Source: Nemopilema nomurai (Eukaryota; Cnidaria; Scyphozoa; Rhizostomeae; Rhizostomatidae). From it: 64,000 bases of DNA. The stretch spans positions 3,789,856 to 3,853,855 of the forward strand of contig ML133365.1 in assembly GCA_003864495.1 (NCBI GenBank). The letters run 5' to 3'. The translations under genes and the position numbers were made by a program. The notes under the pieces are model-generated. The model had not been told where the DNA came from and did not search any database. It saw nothing but the letters and a program-made list of their open reading frames with translations. Within the stretch, counting starts at the first letter, position 1, and each line of letters starts with the position of its first letter. Below are positions 12,790 to 25,200 of this stretch, in pieces.

Positions 12790-15349
12790 GATTTTTTAAG
12801 ATATACCGGCCACAAGTGTCAAAATGAATAATTTGAAACACAGACGATACTTCACGATCAAATCTTCATCAAACTTCGGTTGCATAAGAGGCACACAAGG
12901 CAAGTGTTTCTCTTGATATTTGAAGCTGGTCAGCTAGGTCTAGAAAACAACAGGATACAGCTGAAATAAAGCCATAGCTGTAGACGTATTCCTTCATGCT
13001 TCAAAAAGCAGCAGAATGTGTATGGTTTGCGCAAGCATATGGCTTGTTACATTATTTGTGATCATTTTTCCTGATTCGTGCGATGCACTTTCAGAGCGGT
13101 GTTCTGATAAGCCAATGAAATCAAAGCTGCACGAGGAATCGTTAATGTTTTCTTAATGTTATTTTAGTTGCCTGTTCGCACTTTGTTTCACCTTGAATGA
13201 ATCGGCTCCAGGACCATAAGCTCTACCGGGCTCTTAGAAGTAGCCATAATATGACCGGTGCCAATACAATGTGAATAAAAGGACCATATTGATACAGATT
13301 CACTGTAGCAAAATGTTATTTTGCTTACATTTGCTTTTTGAGGAGTACTATCATCTATCAATATGTGTGGAAGATTTGAAGTTAATGGACAGCCGATCCT
13401 ATCAACCAAACCTTTTAAACAATAATGTTTTAAATATAAAAAGTAATGCGATCTTCAAAACAATGTTTGGACCAAAATTATTCAGACCATTGGATCTATC
13501 TAAATGTGGTCAAGAGTTATGAACATTTCCTAAAAGTCCTTCGATTGCCGTGACTTGAACACGATATTTTGACTTGAATTGAACCATGCATCAGCCAATC
13601 TTCAACTTGTGGCGAAGAAAGTAATCCAGGTAGAAATGAGTATGACGCATTGCTTCACTTTATCACTTTTTAAATGTGATAAGAAAAGTTTGGTCAATAT
13701 TTATGCGAAATATAACGATGTCCTGAAGATATTGATGAAAGAAACATACCAGGGTAGCGACGAAAAATGTCACACGACAATAGGCAGTCGGTTGCAATTT
13801 GAAAAGGTTGAATCAAAAGTAACTTCAAGATTTCTTAAAATCGACTTAGTGTGATATCTAAAAACACTTCGTCGTCTTATCATACATCTGCAAAAACCGA
13901 TCATATTTCACCTTTGTCTGGCAGAAATGGCACGCCGACGCATCGTTTCATCTTTCAGAAGCTTTTCGCAATTCTTTCATTATCACTCTGGTGATGATAG
14001 GCGATAATTGCTAGGACTTCACAACTTGCTTTGATATCACATCCATGATAACACCATACAGTTTATTAACGCTTCTACAGCAAGTTTCAAGCAGCCTTGG
14101 CATTTCTAGCAAAAATCCCCATTCAAAAAGCCCCAAAAATAATACAAAGCACATTGGGTGCTCACGTGGTCATGCCAAATGCATCTATAAAGCGACTGTC
14201 GCAAGGCCATCGGACGCAGGATTGAACAGGTAGGGCCAAAGTCATAAAATAGCACAAATATATTTCCTAGAACATTAGTATAGCTTTAATGGCTATTAAT
14301 AAACAAATGTTAACACTTTACCTAGTTAGAAATATCTTCACTGAAAGTAGACATGCCTATGTATTGTACGTACTCCATTCTTGATCATACTTGTATAACT
14401 TTTTTTTCTCATGGCCTTCAAAGTTTTTGAAATTTTAGATATTCTTTTAGCATGATTTATACCTCTGTTATAATATGCAGTACCTATTTTCTTCAAATTT
14501 GCACTGTAAGTGGATTTGACCCCGGTTAAGATGCAGGCCTACATATTTCTTCCATACTTTTGACAAACGCATTATACACAACAAATATTCAGATCAACTG
14601 CAACATACCAATAATTTCATACCAAAAATATGAAAAGAAGGGAATTTTCAAATTTTTCAGTTCACTATCCACTTCAAAGCGAATTCCAGTCCCTATCTCT
14701 TTCAAGGTAGAGTTTCAATCTCGATGATAATATAAAGCCCATGCGGATAAAGATATCAATTTTTTCATCTTTACATTTAAGCAATTTAGTCTCTTGGTAT
14801 GGACGAATTCGCCATGTTGGTCGTCTTCACGCAACGGGCTGAATTCGCAGGAAAGTTCTTTATTGCCATAGCTAAATATTTGCAACGTTGATTAGGTTTA
14901 TCTCATCAATTATGAGCAAAATGTTTTTTTATAAGAAATGGCGCTTGTTTAAATTTTTGAAATCAGGGAGGGGAGCTGTGCCGCCGTGGCCGCCGTGGCC
15001 CCCGTGGCTTCGGTGGCTCTGTATCAGAAAGCTTTTCGGAATGCAGTTTCGAGTTGGAATCGAATACAGCTGTCTTCTTCTATCTTCGAGGAATTGTTGT
15101 CAGGGGCTTTGGACTTACGACTGCAATTATCTTTCCACGCCTAAAAATATCAACAAATCTAGTCCCAATTTGCTACATTCCGTCTTTCCAACAAGCGCAT
15201 TATGATATTTTGCACATCACCCTTTGGCACACTTGGAGTACTTTACTCCAAGGACCAAGTTAATATTTTGAAAGTGTAGAGCCAGGCACCGAAGGATAAA
15301 TGTCGAAGTTTGATTATTGGTTCCATTGCTAACTATGCTAAAATAGGCA

Positions 15350-15520
15350 AGGGGGGGGGGGGGGCAAGGAGTTCAGTTGCATCTTATGTTAGCCAGAGAA
15401 AAATTTATTATTTCAAAAAGCATGAACAACTCACTCAATATGCTGAATTTTCAAAATCAAATATCAAAAATTCAGGGGTCGTTTTTGGGGGGGGCGCTTT
15501 TTTTTGGGGGGGGGGGAATT
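15350..15520. repeat. Guanine homopolymer runs
   Basis: Long runs of G at about 15350-15364, 15486-15494 and 15506-15517 lie in otherwise AT-rich sequence. They are candidates for G-quadruplex formation on the + strand and for base-count errors in sequencing. The frames they keep open (15310-15660) are low-complexity and not supported as genes. Confidence 0.6.
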
Positions 15521-16744
15521 GTGCTTTTAGCTTCACCAAGAATTCAGTTACACTGTCAACGAGTAGTAGTAGTTCTGCGCCCGTTGATACTGTCATTACT
15601 CTTTCATTTTCATTTCTTCGAAAGCGCAAGTTTGTCCATTTGCAAACATTTCGCAAATAGCTGCAAGTTCTGAGGGCGATGCTAATGCATCCAGATCATG
15701 TTTGTAGTTATTAAGGCCATCTAGTTCAACTTGGGAGGACTCGGGGTTGATAGCCTTTACTAGCAACCGCCCAATGGAGAAGAGAAGTGATAGATGTTGG
15801 GAACGTGCACTCAACAGTTTTGCTAATTGCTGATTATCTAAGTGAGCTAATGACTTTTGTAATTAGTAGCTAGTCTAAGACGCGTAGTTAGAGTAGATTG
15901 CTTGCTGCTCTATTGTTTGCTGACTCAGAATAGGGTAGAAGATTCTCGAAAATTTTAAGGATAGCTGAGATTGAACTCCTTATCACGCGTCACGTAGAGT
16001 TCGTATTGTTTTTTCAGCTTCACAGTGAATAAGTCGCTAGGTTCTCAAATCACAACAATTGCTTGGTAGCTCAAACTGAAATTTAATTGCGCTAGAAAGT
16101 GGGGAGGGGAGGGGGGCATTTCGTCGGTAGCGTGGGCCCTGCACTCACAATTTTTGCTATAATACAGTAATTTGCCCGCATACATTTCAAACTGTTTAAT
16201 GAATTTAGTCTCCAGCAATAAAAAACTCTATGACTCCAAGCTGGCGATGTATCGAAACAACTCCATTGAAAATGACATTTGAAAATCTGAGCAACAACCA
16301 TAACAAATATGAGGGGAACAGATAGTCTCTATTCGATGACAAACCAGTTCTGAACAAATCTCTACAAACTTACTACAAACTCTACAATATTGACCTTTCA
16401 ACTGTAGAAAGCTCTATCTCCTTTACGAATCAAAGGAGAAAAAATGAACCGCTGAAATCTTAAAAGCAACAATTTTGAATTATCGACAGATGATTTATAT
16501 GCAACAGTAGGTTTTCTACAGTGAGCAAAAATTGGATGAAAGATCCTTGTTTTTACTGATAATTTCGACCTATCAATGCTATGTAATTGAGCTTGATCTG
16601 ATAAATCTCACCGCTCCCCTTGTCACCTGAGGCCATATTCATGATCTCAAGCTATCACAATCGGCATGGATGCTGCAGCTGACGGGAAGGCGTCTATAAT
16701 TATAGTTTCTATAACATAGTTATAGTCGTCTTGTCTAGAGCGAG

Positions 16745-16884
16745 TCATTTATTTGAACAAGTGCTTTGTGGTACAAAACTTCACAATAGCTAGAAAAATC
16801 GGAACTAGTTTTTGCATACTTAGAGTACTTTTTCTTCCGACACTCCTCAGAGTATGCAAACGTCGGAAGATAACCAAAAGCTGA
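16745..16884 (-). mobile_element. Solo Penelope-like terminal segment with hammerhead-like core
   Basis: Read on the minus strand, 16884 to about 16819 gives a left helix strand ending GCATACT, core CTGAGGA, a short stem II region, GAA(A), a poorly paired stem III, then CTA followed by AGTATGC, which pairs back to GCATACT. This is the order of a type I hammerhead ribozyme (stem I - CUGANGA - stem II - GAA - stem III - NUH - stem I). The adjacent segment, from 16760, matches the repeat at 27160 and the flank of the arm at 37328. Hammerheads in the terminal repeats of Penelope-like elements are established knowledge; assigning this copy is inference. Stem II looks weak here. Confidence 0.5.
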
Positions 16885-18514
16885 TCCGCATCTTGCTAAT
16901 TAGTCATTAATTCTTAAAAGAGGAATGAAATTTGATTGCTCTGTATCTAGGTAAAATATGTTGCGTGATAGAATGGAAACTAGATGCGTTATTCAAAACT
17001 GAAAGAAGAAGTGATGCTGGACAATCTCTAAATAGATTCCATGTTCAAACATGCATTTTTGATAAATGAAACTGTAATTTTATCACACAAATAAAGACTG
17101 AAAAGGAAAGCAGAATTTCTAAACCTTTAATAAACCAATGTTTCTTGAACGAATAATTTGAGTTGAAACTAATCTAAGTAGGGTTAGTGCAGGAGCACAT
17201 TAGATTCAATAAAGAGCAAAGCCCAAATATCATTTTTGTTTAGGAATTTTCCTCACCCATTTGGCCAAGCACGGGGATGGACCCAGCGATATATCATACT
17301 ATAGCTCAGTTATCCCAGAGAATGGCACAGTGGTGTACCATTGGAAGGCATCCTTCACACGATGAAGCTATAACGTTTATCATGTTCTCGAAGAAAACAA
17401 GGCAGTGAAGTGCCAAGTAAAAAGCAACCATAAATGTCAATTAATTCAGGAGTGATCAAAGTTTTTGTTGAAGAATTTTACAGGAGTTTGTTGAAAGATC
17501 TTTCGCTGTCAATAAGAAGACAATACTTGTATAGGTTTAGTAAAACTTTCTATCATTATCAAAGTTATCCGGAATTGTGTAAACGCAGCCTTTAATGATT
17601 CCAGTTTACAAAAGTAAAAACTTTGAAGGCGATCTGCGTGCTATTCTGAACGAGAGAAACAAGTGACTCTAAAGTTTTGCATTTACTCTCAGCCTTTTGC
17701 GAAAAACCATTTAGGAGTTCACTCACTCTAGAACAATTGGTTTATTTCACGAAAGGGAGAAAAACGATTTTTTACGACTTAAGGGAGACATTTAATATAA
17801 ATTGATTCTAAAAATACATTATTGATTTTTTTACCAAAGAAGAAATCGAGATTTCAGTTGATTTGCTTCGCAAACGCTATAGATGACATTGCCATCTGAA
17901 AATTTTTAAGCAGGTCAATATTTATCTTTGTTTCAAGCAAAACAAAGCCATTTGACTCATTTCTATTTTTTCCAAATTGATTCTTCCAAAACAATGTCGA
18001 GTTGAAAAATTTTCTACTCTGTTAAAATATTTCTTTATGCCTCGAATCGCTTATTCTCTCTGCTTTCTTGATTTCTTTGGCTTCCAAGTAGACAAATTTA
18101 TATCAAATGCTTTCCTAGACTAATGTGCTTACCGAAAACCAATGTTGTTTAACTTATTTTTAGCCTGAAAAGTCGCTTGTGATCAATGAATGTCCTGGTG
18201 CGTATTCACCTTTGATCTTGCTTGAAATAAGACATTACCACTTTTGAATCGCATTCACCTGATTCGATTCTAAAAATAACCCTGTGAGCAAAAGATTCCC
18301 ACGAGATTACTTTAGACTCACTATAGAAGATCAAGACATTTTGGCAAATGAAAAGTTTCCTGAAGTAAAAAAAACGATCCATGATTTTGACATACATCTT
18401 AACTAACTGACGTACATCAAATCTCGAATTTGTGTCCCAAGTCAAATAGCCATAGGGTTGACACAGCACAATGACGGCAATTTTGAAAAACACCGTGATT
18501 TGGGTTTTGAAACC

Positions 18515-18610
18515 TTCCAAACTGGAATGTTGCTGCTGTTGTTAGCGCCTTTAAGTGTCTCTGTCTTTGTCGTTCACACGGACAAGGTGATTTTTCCAAA
18601 AGGCATCTTT
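18515..18610. mobile_element. MITE fragment related to the element near 58.1-58.6 kb
   Basis: The phrase TTGCTGCTGTTGTTAGCG is shared with about 58510-58530, followed in both by related sequence containing GTCTC, CGTTCACA and GGAC. This is the end of a non-autonomous DNA-element family. Only one end is recognisable here. Confidence 0.55.
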
Positions 18611-19188
18611 TAAAGGGAATAGAAGCATACATCAAGCACTTTCTAAAAATAGACAGTACAGAGCCTGCGCTGTGTAGTCACATTGTAACTGTGCACGTGA
18701 AGTAGATTCAAAGGCATATCGCGTGCAATCTACAGTGGAAGTGAGCACGTGAAATGGTAGATGGATACTTGTGATCGGTTGATGTTTGATTGATTGACAG
18801 TGCTTGCTGGCTCGGAGCCATTTAAATATGCTTCAATTCCCTTTAAAGACTTGTCCGTTTTTATAAGCCCTCTCAACAGCGCCATTCTAATAGTGGAGAA
18901 ACGTGCATGCAAGAAGAAGCGGACAGGCCTTAAATAGACCCGGCCTTGACGAAATCCACCATAAAATCATGATTTTACACATCTGTGCAAACAGATTGTC
19001 AGGCACCCACTGCACAAGAGGGGTTAGTTATATTGTTTGTGACAATGTGACTACCTTGTTTGCATCATTGACAACTGGAAATATTGGAATCTGTTTCAGG
19101 AGCACCGATTGCATATCATAAAACAAACTTCCGTGTCAATCCCTATCAACAGCTCATATCGCAAGACAAATCTCTCTGACGCGTTGCA

Positions 19189-19258
19189 ATGGCGCTGCTG
19201 TCTCCAGGCTGGTTTCTTTTTGCTATTTCATTTGGTACTGCAGCTTCAACGAGAACTG
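19189..19258 (+). CDS. Exon 1: signal peptide
   Basis: The ATG opens a 23-residue reading with a hydrophobic core (WFLFAISFGTAA) and a polar end STRTG, leaving in phase 1 at a GTAAGG donor. This is a typical secretory signal. The phase matches exon 2, and the ending STRTG resembles STQTG in the paralogous signal exons at 43047 and 52186, which supports the choice of start and donor. Confidence 0.85.
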
Positions 19259-22200
19259 GTAAGGCAAATGCATTCTTGTCCCTTGCTCTAAGTGACTAGA
19301 TAGGTGATTCGTTTGCTTACCTGCTCAGCAGATGAAGCCACAAGCAATTTGCCATTTCATCGACTAACTGGGTTGAAGGCCCGAGCATTCCTTGATCTTT
19401 ATCTAACGTGCAACTTGATGAAAATTTTTCAATAATATCATTAACAATTCTTTCAAATTCAATGCCTCTACGGACGAATTTTCAATTATTCTACCTGATA
19501 GACACGAATAAAGCTCAACACAATTATCCAAGCACTTTAATTTTCTCATAAAAGTGCTTGAAATCTAATCCGTTTACTTTCGAGGTGTCAAAGCAAACTA
19601 GAATCCTTGACTAAAATCAAGTATACTTTTTACAGTCTAATAACGAGCAAAATGACCGAATAGCTTCAATTCTGATATCTAGCACAGCTAGGGATGAAGG
19701 CTCGGGTTGGGTTGTTTTAATCCCAAATTAATCTCTCACTGACTTTAAAAACAATGCCTAAGTTGGAAAAAGCAAATCACTGTCTTGACTTTTAGCCCCT
19801 CTTCAAATTCTCCCAGTAATAGGAATCATTAATTACTTTGTAAATTTATTCATTTCCATGAATAAGCCCCTAGTAGAAAATTACATTTTATTGGTTAGTA
19901 AGCTAAAGAAGGTGATCTCTGATGCCAGAGTGCTACCCAATAAAGTTGTGTCATCTAAGCAAAACAACTCTAGAATAAAGCAGATTTTTTACGGTGTGAA
20001 ATCAGCTTAATATAATTAGGCTGTATTAGGCTTCTGGAAAGGAGAAAACGACGTCGTGTTTTTGACAGGAGGACGTAAATGACCTCTTAAGGAGGAATGC
20101 AAATCGAATTTTGCTGCTTTTTACCGATCGTATGGAGAAAGCGGAAGCTAAAAAACATTCTATGATAGTTCTTAAAACTGTACACCTGATAATTTAGTTA
20201 TAGCAATAATTTAACCAAATTTTCGAAATGAATTTTTTTCCAAGGTGTTTCTAATGGATCTTTCTCAGAGAGCAGATTTATGGTAGATCAATAAATAGTT
20301 CAGCGCAGTTCCTGAAAGTAACTCATTTGGTTTTATGCAGGGTTTTGGCAACCTAAAAGGCAGAGAGACTTTAGAAGGAGTCTTTCATGTTAAATTAGAA
20401 AGGTTGCATAAGACCTGTGAAACGAAAACAAAGGAACTTTATGAAAGGACATCTATGTAAGGATACATAAATTACAAGTCGAATCCATCAAAACCATTTA
20501 CAGTCTTTAATAGGATACTTGTTGCAAACTTTTATAATTGAGATCTGTTTCTGTATTGTCATGACGTAAATATAACAACTGCATACTGGGCTCAATAACT
20601 TCCAGTTTTTGGGCAACACTGGCTAGTCTGGTTAGTCTGGACTTCCATCACTTTTCTTTTATGGGCTATCAAACTTGCTTAAATTGAAAGGACGCTAATA
20701 TTTGATATAGAAGTTCAGGTAATTGAGAATCATGTTTGCCTCTTTGGCAATAGAATAATAGTCAGCAATGAAATTTAGGCAAGCCATTTTCTTGCGCAAA
20801 GTCATGCCATGCTCTTTCTTTAAATCTCAATTGAAGATCCAGACAATATGCCCTAAATCTTTATAAAGATTCTATTTTCTCAATATCTAGCCTAAAGGGA
20901 ACTATTAGCTTTTAAGAATAATCATTTAAATGTAATAAGACTTGCAGTAGTATATCATCTTCTCGTGTTGCAGATTATATCTGTGAGGGTCAGTCAAAGA
21001 CGTTACGCTGCAATGCAGATGAGACGATGCAAGTAGTGCATGCAAGTTATGGACGACGCTCAAGAACTATTTGTGGGGTACATAACACGGCAAATACTAA
21101 CTGCCATTCTTCAAGTTCTTTGACAGTGGCGCGAAGACATTGCGAAAAAAGACAGTCATGCAGTCTGGTTGCTGCTAATTCCTGGTTTGGTGATCCATGT
21201 GTGGGAATATACAAATACTTAGAAATAAGATACAATTGCATTGCAATAGGTTTGTAGCTAATACGAGATTATGCATTTACTCTACTTGTTTTGAAATATC
21301 ATCTTGAAACTTTAATCTAGAAAATTCTACGCGTTTGATGTCCTGCTATGAGAAACATATACCTGCATTGTGATAAAACGAAGGTCTGAGGTGAATGTAG
21401 CTTGCATACATGTAGAAGCTGATGAGGAAAGGTTTAGACAACGACGGTAGGCTTTAGTTAAGAGATATTAAGTGTGCTCCATCTTCGATATTTAAGTTGT
21501 CAAAGAGCCCTAAAGCTATTGGGGTAAAATAGTCAAGTTTCAATTCAAATCAGCAAACTATCAGAAATCATAAACATCACATGCAATTCAAGGATAGGTA
21601 GGAAATTAGATGGGGAACCATTTGCGAAATTTACTTAGTGTTTGCCAGAATCTCAGATCGCTAGATAACATGTTTGAAAAAATTATTTGGTAGTTATATT
21701 ATTCCTTCAATAAAGATCCGTGCCAGACAGCGTATCTACGCGAAGACAACTGGCAAAGAAGCACAAAATACAATGCTTCGATAAACACACCGAAGCACTG
21801 CGATAACTCTGTGGCTAATAGATGGTTTCGATTCGTCAGCAAAGCCGGCCCATTGATGCCATCAGCTTGCCCAAAGCCGTATGCGTGTGGTAGGTACTAA
21901 ATGCTACTCTATTGAATATTGAAACTGTTTACTGAAGCACATAGCATCTAACTTTATCAATATAGAGTACCTAAGTGTGACCTCACCAAGAGCTGTATGC
22001 GTGTGGTAGGTACTAAAATGCTACCAGGTATCATGCTCCAAAAATCTTCCTTCGAATCATGCATTAAAGAGCCTAGATAGTAATCTCTTTAAGGGACGGT
22101 CCCTGGAATATGTTGGATCTGACATTCATTCTTTCATATTGCTTTTACTTCTCAAATAAGTAAGATCAAAGAAAGCTGGAATTTTTACTACAAAGATTCC

Positions 22201-25200
22201 TCATTAAAGCGATTCATTAAAGCTTTTTCAAAGTTAAGCTGACTTGCTTTGATAATTACTTATACTGGTTTGTATGACATTGTCGAATAAATTTTTCACA
22301 TGCACTTTGGGAAAGATTTTCTGTTTTCTGTTGTTGTTATCGAAATGCAGTACATACATAGAATTGATTGACGAAGTCTAACTCATTAGGTACGGAAGGT
22401 TCAATTTGGCTAAAAGGGACATACCCTACCCAAGCGGGACAACAGATGAGTTTGCATGTTTGCGTCAGAACACCAACAGACTGCTGCCAACGAAGCTGGG
22501 ACATCTTAGTGAAAAAGTGTCAAGTTGGTGCAGAGACATTCTTTTTGCACCGACTTCCGTCTGTTCCTCAATGCCCAATGAGCTACTGTGCAGGTTTGTG
22601 AAGTAGCGAGACAATCAATTCGCCTCGACCTTGAAAATTGAAACCAATTCTAGCAAAAAGACAAGTACAATATTAGCTAGTTTTAGAATATGATCGTGAT
22701 TAGAATTTAAATTAAGTTAACTGGCGAATGAAGTGTTCTACATTGAAACGCGTTACTCATGTTGAAACTGCCAAGCACAGAGATGTTTAATTAGGAAAGC
22801 GTAGAAATCTTGGTTAAAAATATTAAAATAGCCAAATATCAAGGCCAACTAGTTTTCCTACCATTGGTCAAATAATGTAAATTGAAGCCTATTATCCCCA
22901 AAGCCTTTATGAATTGGATACGTTTTAGTCACTTGTAGTAGCAACACATATGCAACACATACCAATAAACAAAAATCTAAAAAGTCGTTTTCTAATATTT
23001 TCTCTTTTATGCTCACTTTAGCATTCAGTTGAGTCAGGAGGTACCACAAAATGTGTTCGAAAATTTACCAAGTTGGTAGAAAAGTTTTTCGATGCGTTTT
23101 GGCAATCAAAATTGCTGTCTCTTGTTCTCATCTCATTAATTACCCCATAAGTTCTAATGGTCACTGAGCATAACATTGTCTACTAATGCTCCTTCTCACA
23201 ACTAAAGTAGAAACATTCAGCGGTTGCAAATCATTCAAAGTCAACCAGGCTATAAATAATTTTAAAATTTTTTCTTATGGTCAAATTGGAGAATTACCCA
23301 CACGCTAGCTGGTGAGTCTAAAAGAAGTGGACAGATAACACTGTCCCATTGAATTTTGAATTTTGTAACTCAACAATTTTGCAAAAACTTTCTCTATTGA
23401 AAAAACATCCTCCTTCTTTGCAGGGACAGAAGTTCCCTGTCCAGCCGGATATAATTCGAAAACTGGATACACACCCGGATGCATTAGTAAGTCGTTACTC
23501 TTATGAATTAGCCTCGGTCTATCGTTGACTGTTTTTTAAGCCTATGAAGCATGGCATGGATCATCAAGTATCTAAACAGAGTTTATCTAAATAACTTGAG
23601 ATCAGAACACCCAAAGCACCAAAAGCTGACGTGGCCATGTGAATAGAAAGTACTTTCACTGACATTAATAGCCACCTGAATATCTTAAGCCAGTCCCTAT
23701 CACTAGAGATTTCAAGATGCCAAGCAACATTATCGTTCCTTTATCAGGTTCGTTTACAGTGATCATTTCTGTGTTGGGATAAGCTCCTCAAAAAGCATGA
23801 CTTCATCTGTTTTCATTGATTTCTGCAGTTTTAAAAACGGGAGAGTTTGAGAATTTCCTTCTTTCAGAGCAATTCCCTGCCGTCACAAATGTGCGACTGT
23901 ACCACGGGATTGAGGAGAAGCGGCTGAAGTTCGTTTGTGAGTTCTCGAGTGACGAAGTGAACAAGACGGACATATTTGAAGTGACCTGGTGGCAAGGAGC
24001 GCCTGCCGTGCAGATCAGTAAAGTCGACATACTGCGAGGCGCGGAACGGAAAGCGGTGCTACGCAACACCAACCGTTACCCGGAGCTGCCGCTGTTCTAC
24101 CTTGGCACCACGGTACGGACCCGGTCTTTCACAGTGCGGAAAATCGTAAACTTGGCCTAACTTTACTCTTCTGGAAAAGGGCGGAAAATAGTAAACTTGG
24201 CCTAACTTTACTCTGCTAGACGCTGTTTATCGTTCTCTATGCAGAAAATCAATTTTTGTTACTGACTATCTTTCTTTAGAGATAATATGTATCAAATCCA
24301 CGGTCATGCACTGGAAATTATCACTGTCAGTTTTGATCAAGAGCAAAGGTCCAAAGGTCATAATGCCAAAAAGCGAAATTTTCCTAACTAATATTGACTG
24401 TCAACGGCCTCGAGTTGTTACTACATTCTAATAAACCCAGCTCAAATATTTCTCCAAGGAAGCTGGAAGACCAATCGACACCTAAGCTGATGCAAGTTCC
24501 CTTTACAAAGTTCTCTCTTGTACTACTGTAAATATACATTACTCTAACATAATTATTCTTTCCAATAAAACAGAGTCTCTGTAAGCTCTTTTTGAATCAT
24601 TGGAGCTCTAACGTCACCTAAACCTTTCTCTAACTAAGACAGGAGGTGCTACCAATTCCATTAAGTTTCTTCGCCTCCGCTGAGCACAGCTTTGAATAAT
24701 TTGGAATATTTTTAATGACACTTTATGCAAAGGAAAAGCTCGTCCTCCTCTTTTTCCAAATTTCTAAAATAGATTTTTTGAAGGAAAAACCACACTTCAA
24801 GCTTTTCCGTTTTATAAACTACAACGTTTTTGCCTGACATTTGCTTTTCCTAAAATTCAGTTTTCTCTTGCCAGATATCGTGTAGGGTTCGATCATGGTT
24901 CGAGCACAAGAACGGCACAAAAAGCAAGCATATTGAAAGCAATCATTTCTTCGCAGGAATAAAGGTTTGGCTTCTAACTATTTTTAGGTTATACCACTTC
25001 CACAGGTTTACTCAGGAATCCTATCTCACTTGATGACAGCGATTCACGTAAACGTCTTATAAAATATCAAATCATTTTGCTGCAATTTCAGAATTCTAGA
25101 CAAAATTTTCCGATTTAAAAAATGGTTGATGTTTGTTGATGAATACTTCGGTTTTGGAAAAGCATCGAAATTGCATAAACCTTAGACGAATACTTTCTCG

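Larger units (their letters stand above)
11591..19188. other. Intergenic stretch between the GPCR and the VWDE-like gene
   Basis: No exon recognised. Open frames at 13188-13409 (minus), 13271-13522, 13579-13854, 14888-15205 and 18206-18520 (minus) have no recognisable domain. The stretch contains a GC-rich CCG/TGG patch (about 14975-15020), guanine runs (15350-15365, 15485-15520), a solo hammerhead-like motif (16819-16884) and MITE debris (about 18515-18610). The promoter and any 5' UTR exon of the downstream gene should lie near its end, but no core promoter element can be assigned. Confidence 0.5.

Noticed and set aside
15310..15673. Overlapping glycine/serine-rich open frames around the guanine runs
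   Set aside because: Open only because of homopolymers; no splice or domain evidence on either strand.
20974..21249. The minus-strand open frame opposite the lectin exon (21047-21241)
   Set aside because: Shadow of the SUEL lectin exon, which has clear family motifs and splice sites on the + strand.
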